Position numbers and translations under genes: made by a program
Part shown: piece after piece, positions 43,671-51,743 of the stretch
Layout of the letters: each line of letters opens with the position of its first letter
How positions within the stretch are numbered: the stretch's first letter is position 1
NCBI RefSeq assembly: GCF_016862315.1
Contig: NZ_BOMS01000134.1
Coordinates: forward strand, 21,856 to 85,855
Direction of reading: 5' to 3'
DNA: 64,000 nucleotides
From: Actinoplanes palleronii
GTDB taxonomy: Bacteria; Actinomycetota; Actinomycetes; Mycobacteriales; Micromonosporaceae
Notes under the pieces: model-generated
What the model was told of the DNA's origin: nothing
Databases searched by the model: none
Seen by the model: only the letters and a program-made list of their open reading frames with translations

Positions 43671-44488
43671 AGTACCTGCGAGTCGGTCCCGCCGGGCACG
43701 AGCGGCCGATCGCCGAGAGCGGCGGCCGCTTCTACGACCTGTCCGCGGTGACCGCCGACATCACCGGCGCGTTCCTCGCCGCGGGCGGCATCGCCACCGT
43801 CGACGGCCTGCCCGACATCGACATCTCCGGTGAGCGCCGCGGCGCGCCGATCGCCCGGCCGGGTGTGGTGCTCTGCGTCGGGCAGAACTACGCCGCGCAC
43901 GCCGCCGAGTCCGGGGCGCAGCCACCCGCCGAACCGATCCTCTTCTACAAGGCGCCGAACACCGTGATCGGCCCGGACGACGACATCCGGCTGCCGCGCG
44001 GCTCCCGGCGCACCGACTGGGAGGTCGAACTGGGCGTGGTGATCGGCAAGACCGCCCGCTACCTGGACTCGCCCGCCGACGCCGCCGGGCACATCGCCGG
44101 CTACGTGCTCTCCAACGACGTGTCCGAACGTGAATACCAGCTCGACCGGTCCGGCGGGCAGTGGTCCAAGGGCAAGTCCTGCGAGACGTTCAACCCGCTC
44201 GGGCCGTGGCTGGTCACGCCGGACGAGGTCGGCTTCCCGCTGCGGCTGCGCTCCTGGGTCAACGACGCGCCCCGGCAGGACTCCAGCACCGCGGACATGA
44301 TCTTCGACGTCGGGTACCTGATCTGGCACCTGTCCCAGTTCACCGTCCTCGAACCCGGCGACCTGATCAACACCGGGACACCGGAGGGCGTCGCGCTGAG
44401 CGGCCGGTTCCCGTACCTCGGTGCCGGCGACGTGGTCGAGATGGAGATCACCGGGCTCGGCCGGCAGCGCAGCGTGGTGACCGAGTGA
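43667..44488 (+). CDS. FAH-family hydrolase, candidate 2,4-diketo-3-deoxy-L-fuconate hydrolase
   Basis: 273-aa fumarylacetoacetate-hydrolase-fold enzyme. LCVGQNYAAHAAE, metal ligands in TDWEVELGVVIGK and SNDVSERE, and INTGTPEGVALS are the family signatures. In the non-phosphorylating L-fucose/L-rhamnose routes a relative splits the 2,4-diketo-3-deoxy acid into pyruvate and L-lactate, which fits this operon. The GTG at 43667 overlaps the lactonase stop. Confidence 0.87.
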   Translation: MKYLRVGPAGHERPIAESGGRFYDLSAVTADITGAFLAAGGIATVDGLPDIDISGERRGAPIARPGVVLCVGQNYAAHAAESGAQPPAEPILFYKAPNTVIGPDDDIRLPRGSRRTDWEVELGVVIGKTARYLDSPADAAGHIAGYVLSNDVSEREYQLDRSGGQWSKGKSCETFNPLGPWLVTPDEVGFPLRLRSWVNDAPRQDSSTADMIFDVGYLIWHLSQFTVLEPGDLINTGTPEGVALSGRFPYLGAGDVVEMEITGLGRQRSVVTE

Positions 44489-45765
44489 AGATCACGGCGG
44501 TCACCTCGCACGACATCCGGTTCCCCACCTCCCGGGATCTCGACGGCTCGGACGCGATGAACCCCGACCCGGACTACTCGGCCGCGTACGTGATCCTGCG
44601 CGCCGACAACGGCCTGGCCGGACACGGGTTCACGTTCACCATCGGGCGCGGCAACGAGATCTGCCGGGCGGCGATCGACGCGCTCGTGCCGTTCGTGATC
44701 GGCCAGTCGATCGACGACCTCGGCGAGTTCGCGCGCCGGCTCACCCACGACTCGCAGATCCGCTGGCTCGGCCCGGAGAAGGGAGTCGTCCACCTGGCCG
44801 CCGCGGCGCTGATCAACGCGGCGTGGGACCTGGCCGCCAAGGCCGCCGGCAAACCGGTCTGGCAGTTGCTCGCCGACATGACCCCGCAGCAGGTCACCGA
44901 CCTGGTCGACTGGCGCTACCTGAGCGACGCGCTCACCCCGGCCGAGGCGATCGACCTGCTCGAAGCGGCCCGCCCCGGCCGCGACGACCGGATCGCGTTG
45001 CTGCGCGAGCACGGCTATCCGGCGTACACCACGTCACCGGGCTGGCTCGGTTACAGCGACGAGAAGCTGGTCCGGCTGGCCGGTGAGGCGGTCGCCGACG
45101 GCTACACCCTGATCAAACTCAAGGTCGGTGACAACCTCGAGGACGACATCCGCCGGTTGCGGCTGGCCCGGGGCGCGGTCGGCGACAGCGTACGGATCGC
45201 GGTCGACGCCAACCAGCGCTGGGACGTGGCGCAGGCGGTGGAGTGGATGACCGCGCTCGCCCCGTACCGGCCGTGGTGGATCGAGGAGCCGACCAGCCCC
45301 GACGACGTGCTCGGGCACGCGGCGATCCGGCGGCAGCTCCGCCCGGCCGGCATCCGGGTGGCGACCGGCGAGCACGTACAGAATCGCATTGTCTTCAAAC
45401 AGCTGCTGCAGGCCGACGCGGTCGACGTGGTGCAGATCGACGCCTGCCGGGTCGCCGGCGTCAACGAGAACGTGGCGATCCTGCTGCTGGCCGCGAAATA
45501 CGGCCGCCCGGTCTGCCCGCACGCCGGCGGGGTCGGCCTGTGCGAGCTGGTCCAGCACCTGTCGGTCTTCGACTTCGTCGCGGTCTCCGGCTCCCTGCAG
45601 GACCGCACCATCGAGTACGTCGACCACCTGCACGAGCACTTCCTCGACCCGGTGGTGATCCGCAACGGCGCCTACCAGCTGCCCACCGCACCGGGCTTCT
45701 CGGCCGAGATCCGCCCCGAGACCCTGCACCGCTTCGCCTATCCGGACGGGCCGGCATGGGCCTGA
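44485..45765 (+). CDS. fucD: L-fuconate dehydratase
   Basis: 426-aa enolase-superfamily dehydratase matching the L-fuconate dehydratase/ENOSF1 group: the start KITAVTSHDIRFPTSRDLDG with NPDPDYSAAYVIL and TFTIGRGNEI, then TLIKLKVG (general base Lys), VDANQRWDV, WWIEEPTSPDD, GEHVQNRIVF and VCPHAGGVGLCELVQH. The enzyme turns L-fuconate into 2-keto-3-deoxy-L-fuconate. The GTG at 44485 overlaps the FAH gene stop. Confidence 0.92.
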   Translation: MKITAVTSHDIRFPTSRDLDGSDAMNPDPDYSAAYVILRADNGLAGHGFTFTIGRGNEICRAAIDALVPFVIGQSIDDLGEFARRLTHDSQIRWLGPEKGVVHLAAAALINAAWDLAAKAAGKPVWQLLADMTPQQVTDLVDWRYLSDALTPAEAIDLLEAARPGRDDRIALLREHGYPAYTTSPGWLGYSDEKLVRLAGEAVADGYTLIKLKVGDNLEDDIRRLRLARGAVGDSVRIAVDANQRWDVAQAVEWMTALAPYRPWWIEEPTSPDDVLGHAAIRRQLRPAGIRVATGEHVQNRIVFKQLLQADAVDVVQIDACRVAGVNENVAILLLAAKYGRPVCPHAGGVGLCELVQHLSVFDFVAVSGSLQDRTIEYVDHLHEHFLDPVVIRNGAYQLPTAPGFSAEIRPETLHRFAYPDGPAWA

Positions 45766-45784
45766 CCACTCGAAAGGGTCCTCC

Positions 45785-46537
45785 ATGACATCGTTCACCA
45801 ACCTGGTCGCGGTCGTCACCGGCGGCGGTTCCGGCATCGGCGCGTCAGTCACCGCCGAGCTGCGCGCCGGCGGCGCCCGGGTCGGCGTGCTCGACCTCAA
45901 CCCCGGCGACCCGGCCGACGGCCTGCTGCCGGTGATCGCCGACGTCGGCGACCGCGACTCCCTGACCGCGGCGATGGCCGCCGTGGCCCAGGAGTTCGGC
46001 GGCATCGACATCCTGGTCAACAACGCGGGCATCAGCGCGGTCGGCGGCATCGACACCAACGACGACGACGAATGGCACCGCGTCCTGGACGTGAACGTGA
46101 TCGGCATCGCCCGCGCGACGACGGCCGCCTTGCCGTATCTGCGCTCCTCCGCGGCCGCCTCGATCGTCAACGTCTCGTCGATCGCGGCGACCGCTGGGCT
46201 GGTGCAGCGGGCGCTGTATTCGGCGTCGAAGGGTGCGGTGCACGCTCTGACCCTCTCGACCGCCGCGGACCTGGTCGGCGAGGGCATCCGGGTCAACTGC
46301 GTGGCCCCCGGGACTGTGGACACGCCGTGGGTGGAACGGCTGCTGGCCCGCACCGACGATCCGGTGGGGGAGCGCGCCCGGCTGTCCGGCCGTCAGCCGA
46401 TCGGCCGCCTGGTGACGGCCGCGGAGGTGGCCGGCGCGGTCGCCTACCTGGCGTCCCCGGCCTCCGGCGCCACCACGGGCATGTCCCTGGCCGTGGACGG
46501 GGGAATGTCCGGCTTGCGACTGCCCCCGCCGCGGTGA
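45785..46537 (+). CDS. SDR, candidate 2-keto-3-deoxy-L-fuconate dehydrogenase
   Basis: 250-aa classical SDR: VVTGGGSGIGASV, ILVNNAGIS, VNVSSIAATAG, YSASKGAV (Tyr/Lys) and NCVAPGTVDTPWVERL. It resembles the 2-keto-3-deoxy-L-fuconate 4-dehydrogenases, and the operon position completes that pathway. The ATG at 45785 follows AAAGGGTCC, 19 bases after fucD. The last codons (LRLPPPR) and the terminator beyond are duplicated at about 47902-47990. Confidence 0.87.
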   Translation: MTSFTNLVAVVTGGGSGIGASVTAELRAGGARVGVLDLNPGDPADGLLPVIADVGDRDSLTAAMAAVAQEFGGIDILVNNAGISAVGGIDTNDDDEWHRVLDVNVIGIARATTAALPYLRSSAAASIVNVSSIAATAGLVQRALYSASKGAVHALTLSTAADLVGEGIRVNCVAPGTVDTPWVERLLARTDDPVGERARLSGRQPIGRLVTAAEVAGAVAYLASPASGATTGMSLAVDGGMSGLRLPPPR

Positions 46538-46570
46538 TTCCTTCGTACCAAAGTGGGGTTTTGATCTGGT
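46516..46570 (+). repeat. direct repeat flanking the two-gene cassette, left copy (SDR 3' end plus terminator)
   Basis: GCGACTGCCCC, GCCGCGGTGATTCCTTCGTACC and GGGGTTTTGA are shared with 47929-47983 with only a few differences; weaker similarity extends back to 46487. The repeat includes the SDR stop codon and a GC stem followed by TTTT, so it is also the SDR terminator. Confidence 0.88.
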
Positions 46571-46623
46571 CGTGGTGATTTCCGGGAAGCTACGATCGCT
46601 TAGCCGTTGGCTTCGGAGGGAGT

Positions 46624-46908
46624 ATCGCGCCAATTGAGCTGCTTGCCGGAGTTCGATCCGACGACTGGGTGTCTCCCGCCTGGTCGGTACGCGGCTTCCC
46701 TGGACGAGCTAGGGTCGATGCCTACGTGGTCCGGCTTCCGGAGCCCCGGCCAGTGTCACAGATGCTTCCCGTATTGCTGACTCAGGCCGACGCCACCTCG
46801 TTCAGAGATATCGGCCTGTACGACGAAGTATGGCAGCGAGTCAAGGTGACCGCCGGGCACGGAATTCCGGGCACGCCGCGCCGGGGATACGTGGAGGTGC
46901 TGCTGTGA
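46624..46908 (+). CDS. small hypothetical protein, cassette gene 1
   Basis: Soluble protein of about 80-95 aa with no family I recognise. It ends QRVKVTAGHGIPGTPRRGYVEVLL. The first standard start is GTG at 46669, but protein-like sequence (IAPIELLAGVRSDDW) continues upstream to an excellent GGAGGG site at 46615-46620, where no ATG/GTG/TTG is available. A rare ATC (46624) or ATT (46633) start, or a mutated start, is possible. The stop overlaps the next gene (GTGA), so the two form an operon. Confidence 0.55.
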   Translation: MAPIELLAGVRSDDWVSPAWSVRGFPGRARVDAYVVRLPEPRPVSQMLPVLLTQADATSFRDIGLYDEVWQRVKVTAGHGIPGTPRRGYVEVLL

Positions 46909-47885
46909 CACCGACCGTTCCGGTGCCTGAGTTGCCCGATCGTGATGCCGCTCGTGAGTGGATGAGGCAGATACGGAACGCGCTCCCGCATGAGGCTCGA
47001 GAAACGTCAACTACGCCGGAGGAGTTCGCCGACGTTCAACGAAGGCGGCTCCTGGATGCCGCCGGGGAGCATGCGGACGCAGGTGTCCGGCGACGTATAG
47101 AGGTTGCCCTCACTGGGGACGTTACGGCCGATCACTCGGTGCCGGTATCGACACTGGGTCCCTTCCTCAGCAACCTTCAAGAGTCGATATCGGCTGTGGC
47201 GCAAGCGCTCGCCGGGCGCCCGACCAGTGTCGCCGCCATTCCTCGCGAGATTCGGGAGGCCACGACGCTCAGTGCCGTGGCGACCTTTCCATCGTCGTTC
47301 GGTGTGGCTATGTATGGGCCTTCCACCGATGTGGAAGAAAGCGGCCTGCTCGCCGACTGGGTAGGAGAATTCCGGACGATCCTGGATGAAGCTGTGGAAC
47401 GAGTGTTGGACATCGTCGACCTGTCCGAAGGCGCCAGCCTCTCCGATGAGCTGCTGACTGAACGACTTGCTCCGCTCGGGCCGCGGTCGATGAAACATAT
47501 CGGCGCCTTGACGGCAGGGCTCAATAGCGCTGGAGTCGGCATGCGGGTGGCCTGGTACGCCCAGGGCCGACAGGCCAGACGTAGCGATTGGAGCACGTCA
47601 GGCGTTCAGCGGGTTCGGTATTTGTGTGAACACAGCGAGTTCGCCGAAGCGCAGAGGGTTACCGTGGCAGGTTTGCTCGGCTCGGCCAGTGCATTCCGCA
47701 GCAAGGTGGAAATCAGGACCGAAGACGGCGAGATCATTCAGGCCAGTACGGGCGAGGAACTCACGGGTCACCTGGAACGGCATTTCAACAAACGAGTTGA
47801 AGCCGACATCGAGGTGACTAAGGTCAGATTCTCCGGTGGGCGCGAGCGGACTATCAACAATATTCTTGCGCTGCGCAATATTTGA
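46905..47885 (+). CDS. hypothetical protein, cassette gene 2 (326 aa)
   Basis: GTG start at 46905 with GGAGG upstream. Mostly helical, soluble protein: AREWMRQIRNALPHEARE, VSTLGPFLSNLQESISAVAQ, then SSFGVAMYGPST and a C-terminal alpha/beta part (RVTVAGLLGSASAFRSKVEI, VRFSGGRERTINNILALRNI). No catalytic motif is evident to me. Codon use is less GC-extreme than in neighbours. It is coupled to the preceding small gene, and the pair is bounded by direct repeats, so it may be a mobile two-gene module. Function unknown. Confidence 0.7.
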   Translation: MTPTVPVPELPDRDAAREWMRQIRNALPHEARETSTTPEEFADVQRRRLLDAAGEHADAGVRRRIEVALTGDVTADHSVPVSTLGPFLSNLQESISAVAQALAGRPTSVAAIPREIREATTLSAVATFPSSFGVAMYGPSTDVEESGLLADWVGEFRTILDEAVERVLDIVDLSEGASLSDELLTERLAPLGPRSMKHIGALTAGLNSAGVGMRVAWYAQGRQARRSDWSTSGVQRVRYLCEHSEFAEAQRVTVAGLLGSASAFRSKVEIRTEDGEIIQASTGEELTGHLERHFNKRVEADIEVTKVRFSGGRERTINNILALRNI

Positions 47886-47928
47886 GGTCGCCAGCCCTCG
47901 GCTGACAGTGGAGGGGCATGTCGTGCCC

Positions 47929-47983
47929 GCGACTGCCCCGCCGCGGTGATTCCTTCGTACCGAAGCGGGGTTTTGAATCTGGT
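47929..47983 (+). repeat. direct repeat flanking the two-gene cassette, right copy
   Basis: Second copy of the SDR 3'-end/terminator sequence, without the rest of the SDR gene. It contains CTTCG-TAC-CGAAG and a CCCCGC/GCGGGG stem followed by TTTT, so it still forms an intrinsic terminator for the cassette. Confidence 0.88.
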
Positions 47984-47992
47984 TTGTGGTCG

Positions 47993-48835
47993 TCAGTGGG
48001 GGGCGGGTTGGGGTTTGGCGGTGTCTCGGTCGGCGATGGCGGCTTTGATGCGGCGGAGGGTGCGCAGGGCTTTCTTGGCCGCGGTGCGGACTTCGCCGTC
48101 GAAGACGGTTGTGCCTCGGTCGGTGGCCATCAGGCGTTCCAAGGTCGGGATTGCCTGGTCGTCGCCGGTTGAGCCGAGGGCCACGGCCGCCCAATAGCGC
48201 CGGTCCGGGTCGGGGCTGTCGGCGGCGGTCAGCAGGCGGGGGACGACCTCCGGGGTGAACAAGGCCAGGGTGCTGGCGATGTAGCCGATCCGGGGGAACT
48301 GGCGGTGCTCGAACTCGTACCAGAGGGCTTCCAGCGCCGCGTCGCCGCCGATGTGGGCCAGGGCGTCGGCGGTTCGCTGGCGAAGCCAGTCGGCCTCGTC
48401 GCTGAGCAGCGGGCGCAGCGCGGGAACTACCGAGGCGTCGCCCAGAGCGGACAGCGCGGTCACCGTCTCGCCGCGGACCAGCCACTGCGGGTGGTCCAGG
48501 AGGGTGACGAGCTGGGGTACGGCGGCCCGGATGCCCATGGCGGTGCAACCCATGACGGCCCAGGCCTGGCAGTTGTAACGGGTGTCGGCGAGCGCGGCCA
48601 GCAGCGGCTCCTGCAGGCTCGCGTCCGCGAAGACGTCCGCGTGGTTCATCGCCCGCGAATACAGCGAGCGGTGGAAATCCCGGTAGTCGCGGACGAGCGC
48701 GTGCAGTGCCGCGATCGCCGACTCGTCACCGTGCGTGCGGGCCCGGTCGAGTAGAACAGTGAGGTGGGCTTCGCGGGTCTCGAGAGATCCCGATCGAAGG
48801 CCCTGCAGGTCAGCGGGATTCACCGCCCGAACCAT
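47993..48835 (-). CDS. HEAT-repeat (PBS-lyase-like) protein
   Basis: 280-aa solenoid protein with at least five HEAT/PBS-lyase-type units, for example AAVPQLVTLLDHPQWLVRGE, VVPALRPLLSDEADWLRQRT, ALEALWYEFEHRQFPRIGYI and QAIPTLERLMATDRGT. These are protein-interaction scaffolds; no catalytic domain is seen. The ATG at 48835 is used; a GTG at 48823 is possible. It is divergent from the LLM oxidoreductase gene with 69 bp between. Confidence 0.8.
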   Translation of the reverse strand: MVRAVNPADLQGLRSGSLETREAHLTVLLDRARTHGDESAIAALHALVRDYRDFHRSLYSRAMNHADVFADASLQEPLLAALADTRYNCQAWAVMGCTAMGIRAAVPQLVTLLDHPQWLVRGETVTALSALGDASVVPALRPLLSDEADWLRQRTADALAHIGGDAALEALWYEFEHRQFPRIGYIASTLALFTPEVVPRLLTAADSPDPDRRYWAAVALGSTGDDQAIPTLERLMATDRGTTVFDGEVRTAAKKALRTLRRIKAAIADRDTAKPQPAPH

Positions 48836-48904
48836 ACGCGCCACGGCTCGCCGGTCGTGCGGGTGGTTGGTTGCGGAAGGGGACGGCGGGGTACCGCCAG
48901 GGTC

Positions 48905-49861
48905 ATGACGGAGTACGGAATCCATGCCTCGCACGAGCAGATCCCGCCCGCCGACCTCCTCGCCGCGGTGATCGCGGCGGAACGGCACGGCTTCGAAGCC
49001 GCGATGTGTTCCGACCATTTCTCGCCGTGGAGCAGCCGGCAGGGTGAGTCCGCGTTCGCCTGGTCGTGGCTGGGTGCGGCGCTGCAGGCCACGAACCTGT
49101 CGTTCGGTGTGGTCAACGCTCCGGGACAGCGCTATCACCCGGCGATCATCGCGCAGGCGATCGGGACGCTCGGGTCGATGTTCCCGGGCCGGTTCTGGGC
49201 GGCGCTGGGCAGCGGGGAGTACAGCAACGAGCACATCACCGGCGGGCCGTGGCCGCGGAAAGAGGTGCGGGAGGCGCGGCTGCTGGAGTCGGTGGACGTC
49301 ATCCGTTCGCTGCTGGCCGGTGAGGAGGTCACCCGGGACGGGTTGGTCACCGTGGACCGGGCCAAGTTGTGGACCCGGCCTGCCGAGGCGCCGGCGTTGA
49401 TCGGGGCTGCGGTGAGCACGAAGACCGCGGCCTGGTGCGCGGGGTGGGCTGATGGGCTCGTCACCGTGAACGCGCCGACCGAGCAACTGCAGGCGATGAT
49501 CGCGGCGTATCGGGATGCGGGTGGCAAGGGGCCGGTTTGCCTGCAGGTGCATCTGAGCTGGGCGCCGACGCAGGACGAGGCCGAGGCGATCGCTCATGAC
49601 CAGTGGCGCAGCAACGTCTTCCGGCCGCCGGTCTGCTGGGACCTGGAGACGGTCGAACAGTTCGACGTGATCGGCGAGAACGTCACGATCGAGCAGGTGC
49701 GCGAGGTGGTGAACGTTTCGGCCGATCTCGAGGCGCATGTCGAGTGGCTGCGGGGGTACGCGGCGCTCGGCTTCGACCGTATCTATCTGCATCACGTCGG
49801 GCAGGATCTGATGCCGTTCATCGAGACGTTCGGGGCCAAGGTGTTGCCGGCTTTGCGGTAG
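48905..49861 (+). CDS. LLM-class flavin-dependent oxidoreductase
   Basis: 318-aa luciferase-like TIM-barrel protein. EYGIHASHEQIPPADLLAAV, CSDHFSPWSSRQGESAFAW, GQRYHPAIIAQAIGTLGSMF and FWAALGSGEYSNEHI are the conserved blocks of F420/FMN-dependent LLM enzymes of the G6PDH-like/TIGR03885 branch. The ATG at 48905 lies just upstream of the first strand. It is followed within a few bases by a strong terminator hairpin. Substrate unknown. Confidence 0.87.
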   Translation: MTEYGIHASHEQIPPADLLAAVIAAERHGFEAAMCSDHFSPWSSRQGESAFAWSWLGAALQATNLSFGVVNAPGQRYHPAIIAQAIGTLGSMFPGRFWAALGSGEYSNEHITGGPWPRKEVREARLLESVDVIRSLLAGEEVTRDGLVTVDRAKLWTRPAEAPALIGAAVSTKTAAWCAGWADGLVTVNAPTEQLQAMIAAYRDAGGKGPVCLQVHLSWAPTQDEAEAIAHDQWRSNVFRPPVCWDLETVEQFDVIGENVTIEQVREVVNVSADLEAHVEWLRGYAALGFDRIYLHHVGQDLMPFIETFGAKVLPALR

Positions 49862-49866
49862 CTGTA

Positions 49867-49901
49867 CATGAGGCGGAGGCGGAATCAGCCTCCGCCTCAT
49901 G
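49867..49901. terminator. terminator hairpin after the LLM gene
   Basis: Perfect 14-base arms (CATGAGGCGGAGGC / GCCTCCGCCTCATG) with a seven-base loop, beginning 5 bases after the stop at 49861. No T-run, as usual in high-GC actinobacteria. Confidence 0.75.
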
Positions 49902-50004
49902 GCTCTGAGCACGACCCAGCGGTTTCCCTGCTGCAGACGGCCTGGCTTGCCGCCCACGACGCCTCGCCGCACGCACCGGACCGCGCCCGGCATGGTGCCG
50001 GCCG

Positions 50005-50436
50005 TCAGTTGCGGGCGTTGCGGAAACGCTCGACTATCGCGGCCAGCAGGTCCATTTCGGCGGCCAGTGCCGCCCGTCCGGCCGGAGAGATCGCCGCCCA
50101 GGTGCGTGGCCGTCTGCCCTCGTGTCCCTTCTCGATCGCGATCAGCGACTGACCGGCGAGGGTCTCCAGGTGCCGCCCGAGGTTGCCGTCGGTGAGGCCG
50201 AGCAGCCGCTTGAGATAGGGGAAATCGGCACGGCCCGCCTCGTCAAGCACGGCGAGCAGAGCGAGCCGGGTCTTCTGGTGCACCAGCTCATCCAGCTCAA
50301 GCGCAGGATGCGACGCCGGCTCGGAAGCGGGAAGCGACTCAGGAACAGCAAGCGCCCCGGACTCGGGACGTCGCAGCGGAGCGGCCGGCGCCCCCGGCTC
50401 GACCAGCGAGGGGGGCCGCTGAGTGTGCTCGATCAT
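50005..50436 (-). CDS. winged-helix transcriptional regulator
   Basis: 143-aa protein with a disordered Pro/Ala-rich N-terminus and a winged-helix domain (DELVHQKTRLALLAVLDEAG, FPYLKRLLGLTDGNLGRHLE, SLIAIEKGHEGRRPRTWAAI), of the ArsR/MarR-like type often paired with a membrane protein. The ATG at 50436 overlaps the stop of the upstream membrane gene (ATGA), so the two are coupled. The inverted repeat at 50988-51021 around the operon start is its likely binding site. Confidence 0.8.
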   Translation of the reverse strand: MIEHTQRPPSLVEPGAPAAPLRRPESGALAVPESLPASEPASHPALELDELVHQKTRLALLAVLDEAGRADFPYLKRLLGLTDGNLGRHLETLAGQSLIAIEKGHEGRRPRTWAAISPAGRAALAAEMDLLAAIVERFRNARN

Positions 50437-51014
50437 GCGATGGTCCGCTCGCGTCCGCGCCACACGAGACCCAGCACGATCAGCGCTACCCCGCCGGCAC
50501 CCATCACGAAGGGGTGCAACCAGCCGCCGGGCACCGGGCCGTCGAAGGCCCACCCGGCGATCATCACGGTGCCGATGATGCCGGACCGGACCGCGAGTGG
50601 CCGGTTGCCCTGCCGCACAGCCAGGACGGTCAGCACTGTCGCGGGCCAGAGCAGTAACTTTGTGAACGGGAAGAACCACACGGTGCTTCCGGCGAGGACG
50701 ACCGCCGCCAGGAGGACGGCCGCTTTCCCATACGAGAAAGGACCCGCACCCACACCCGTGCGCCCGCGGCGCATCCGGTCCATACCGGTCAGCGCGAGAA
50801 GCGCGACCAGCGTGCACAGCGGCCAGTAGAGCGGCAACGGCACGAACGCGTAGCTGACCGTGCCGTCATAGACGGCAAAGACCGTGATCGCCACGCCGAA
50901 CACCAGGAGCGGCCCGGAGGTAGCCCGGCGCGTGGCACGCACGCGATCGCGCAGCTGATCGAGCTCACGGCGTTCATCGAACGAAACACTCTCCATGAGG
51001 GAGAACTCTGCCAT
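50433..51014 (-). CDS. membrane protein of wHTH/membrane pair
   Basis: 193-aa protein with a charged N-terminus (SFDERRELDQLRDRVRATRR) and five membrane helices (for example SGPLLVFGVAITVFAVYDG and FVMGAGGVALIVLGLVWRG). Function unknown. The ATG at 51014 lies only five bases after a perfect -10 (TATACT, 51019-51024 on the minus strand), so the message may be leaderless; a second ATG at 50996 is the alternative. It is co-transcribed with the winged-helix regulator. Confidence 0.7.
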   Translation of the reverse strand: MAEFSLMESVSFDERRELDQLRDRVRATRRATSGPLLVFGVAITVFAVYDGTVSYAFVPLPLYWPLCTLVALLALTGMDRMRRGRTGVGAGPFSYGKAAVLLAAVVLAGSTVWFFPFTKLLLWPATVLTVLAVRQGNRPLAVRSGIIGTVMIAGWAFDGPVPGGWLHPFVMGAGGVALIVLGLVWRGRERTIA

Positions 51015-51021
51015 GGAGAGT
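50988..51021. promoter_or_regulatory. inverted repeat over start codon, candidate autoregulatory operator
   Basis: ACTCTCCATG-N14-CATGGAGAGT, perfect 10-base arms. The right arm overlaps the -10 element and first ATG, and the left arm the second in-frame ATG. Binding here would block transcription of the membrane/wHTH operon. Confidence 0.55.
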
Positions 51022-51517
51022 ATATTGAGGCAATGGTGGTCAGAGACAGCGCGGTGACCGGCGTCGGCCTGCGATGGGTCCACCGGTTCGGGTGGATTCG
51101 ATGCTCGCCAGTTTCGGACCCGCCTTGAGGGGTGGCCAGGACGGGGACAACGATGCCGCCGATGTCGACGGTTGACCTGTTCGCGCCGATCCGCCGATAC
51201 GACAGTGCAGCGCCTTCGGGAGTTGGCGGTCGACCCGATCCCGCCTCCGGGCGCCGGTGCCGGGTCCACCATGGCGGCGGATGATGCGGATTGGTCGTCG
51301 GTGCTTGCCTGTCGTACCGGACCGCGCCCGGCTACGGCCGGACACCGCCGGTAGACCCGGATGATTACCGCCGTGTCGAGCGGGTGTCGGCCGAGATGCA
51401 GCTCCGGCTCGTCCCGGAGCGCATCCTCGATGGGCCCTATATAGGCCCGAATCAATGGGTGTTCGGGCCTTCCGCGGTGACGTGGTTCCGGCGGTTCTTC
51501 GACTACCTGTAGAACCG
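51022..51517. other. intergenic stretch with a coding-like remnant
   Basis: No complete gene is evident. The plus frame ending at 51512 reads VSAEMQLRLVPERILDG then PNQWVFGPSAVTWFRRFF before its stop, which looks like the C-terminus of a protein with no recognisable beginning. It may be a gene remnant. Confidence 0.35.
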
Positions 51518-51676
51518 TCAGCCTGGTACGCGCAGCAGCATCGAGCCGCCCCAGACCAGGGCCGCCCCGGTGGCCAGCAGGAGGATCACGCTCTCGAAGG
51601 GCCAGGGTGGGGGAGACGTGAAATCGGTACTGAATCGTCCGGCATTTTCGCAGTCCAAAGTCGAGCGCGGGCGCAT
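51518..51676 (-). CDS. possible small single-pass membrane protein (52 aa)
   Basis: Short ORF from ATG at 51676. After a polar head it reads DFTSPPPWPFESVILLLATG then AALVWGGSMLLRVPG, one clear membrane helix after a Pro-rich stretch. No clear ribosome binding site. Coding is suggested by the amino-acid pattern only. Confidence 0.35.
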   Translation of the reverse strand: MRPRSTLDCENAGRFSTDFTSPPPWPFESVILLLATGAALVWGGSMLLRVPG

Positions 51677-51743
51677 TCCGCGGGCGAAATGACGGTGTGC
51701 CCGCGATGAGAGGTGGGCCGGCGGACCGGCCCACCTCTGCTCA

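Noticed and set aside
40796..46537. L-rhamnose route instead of L-fucose
   Set aside because: The architecture is similar, but the dehydratase matches the fuconate dehydratase/ENOSF1 group; kept as an alternative only.
46487..47990. Insertion sequence
   Set aside because: The flanks are direct copies of a gene end, not terminal inverted repeats, and neither gene looks like a transposase.
51291..51512. 73-aa plus ORF as a gene
   Set aside because: Only the C-terminal half looks protein-like and no start or ribosome binding site is convincing; reported as a remnant.
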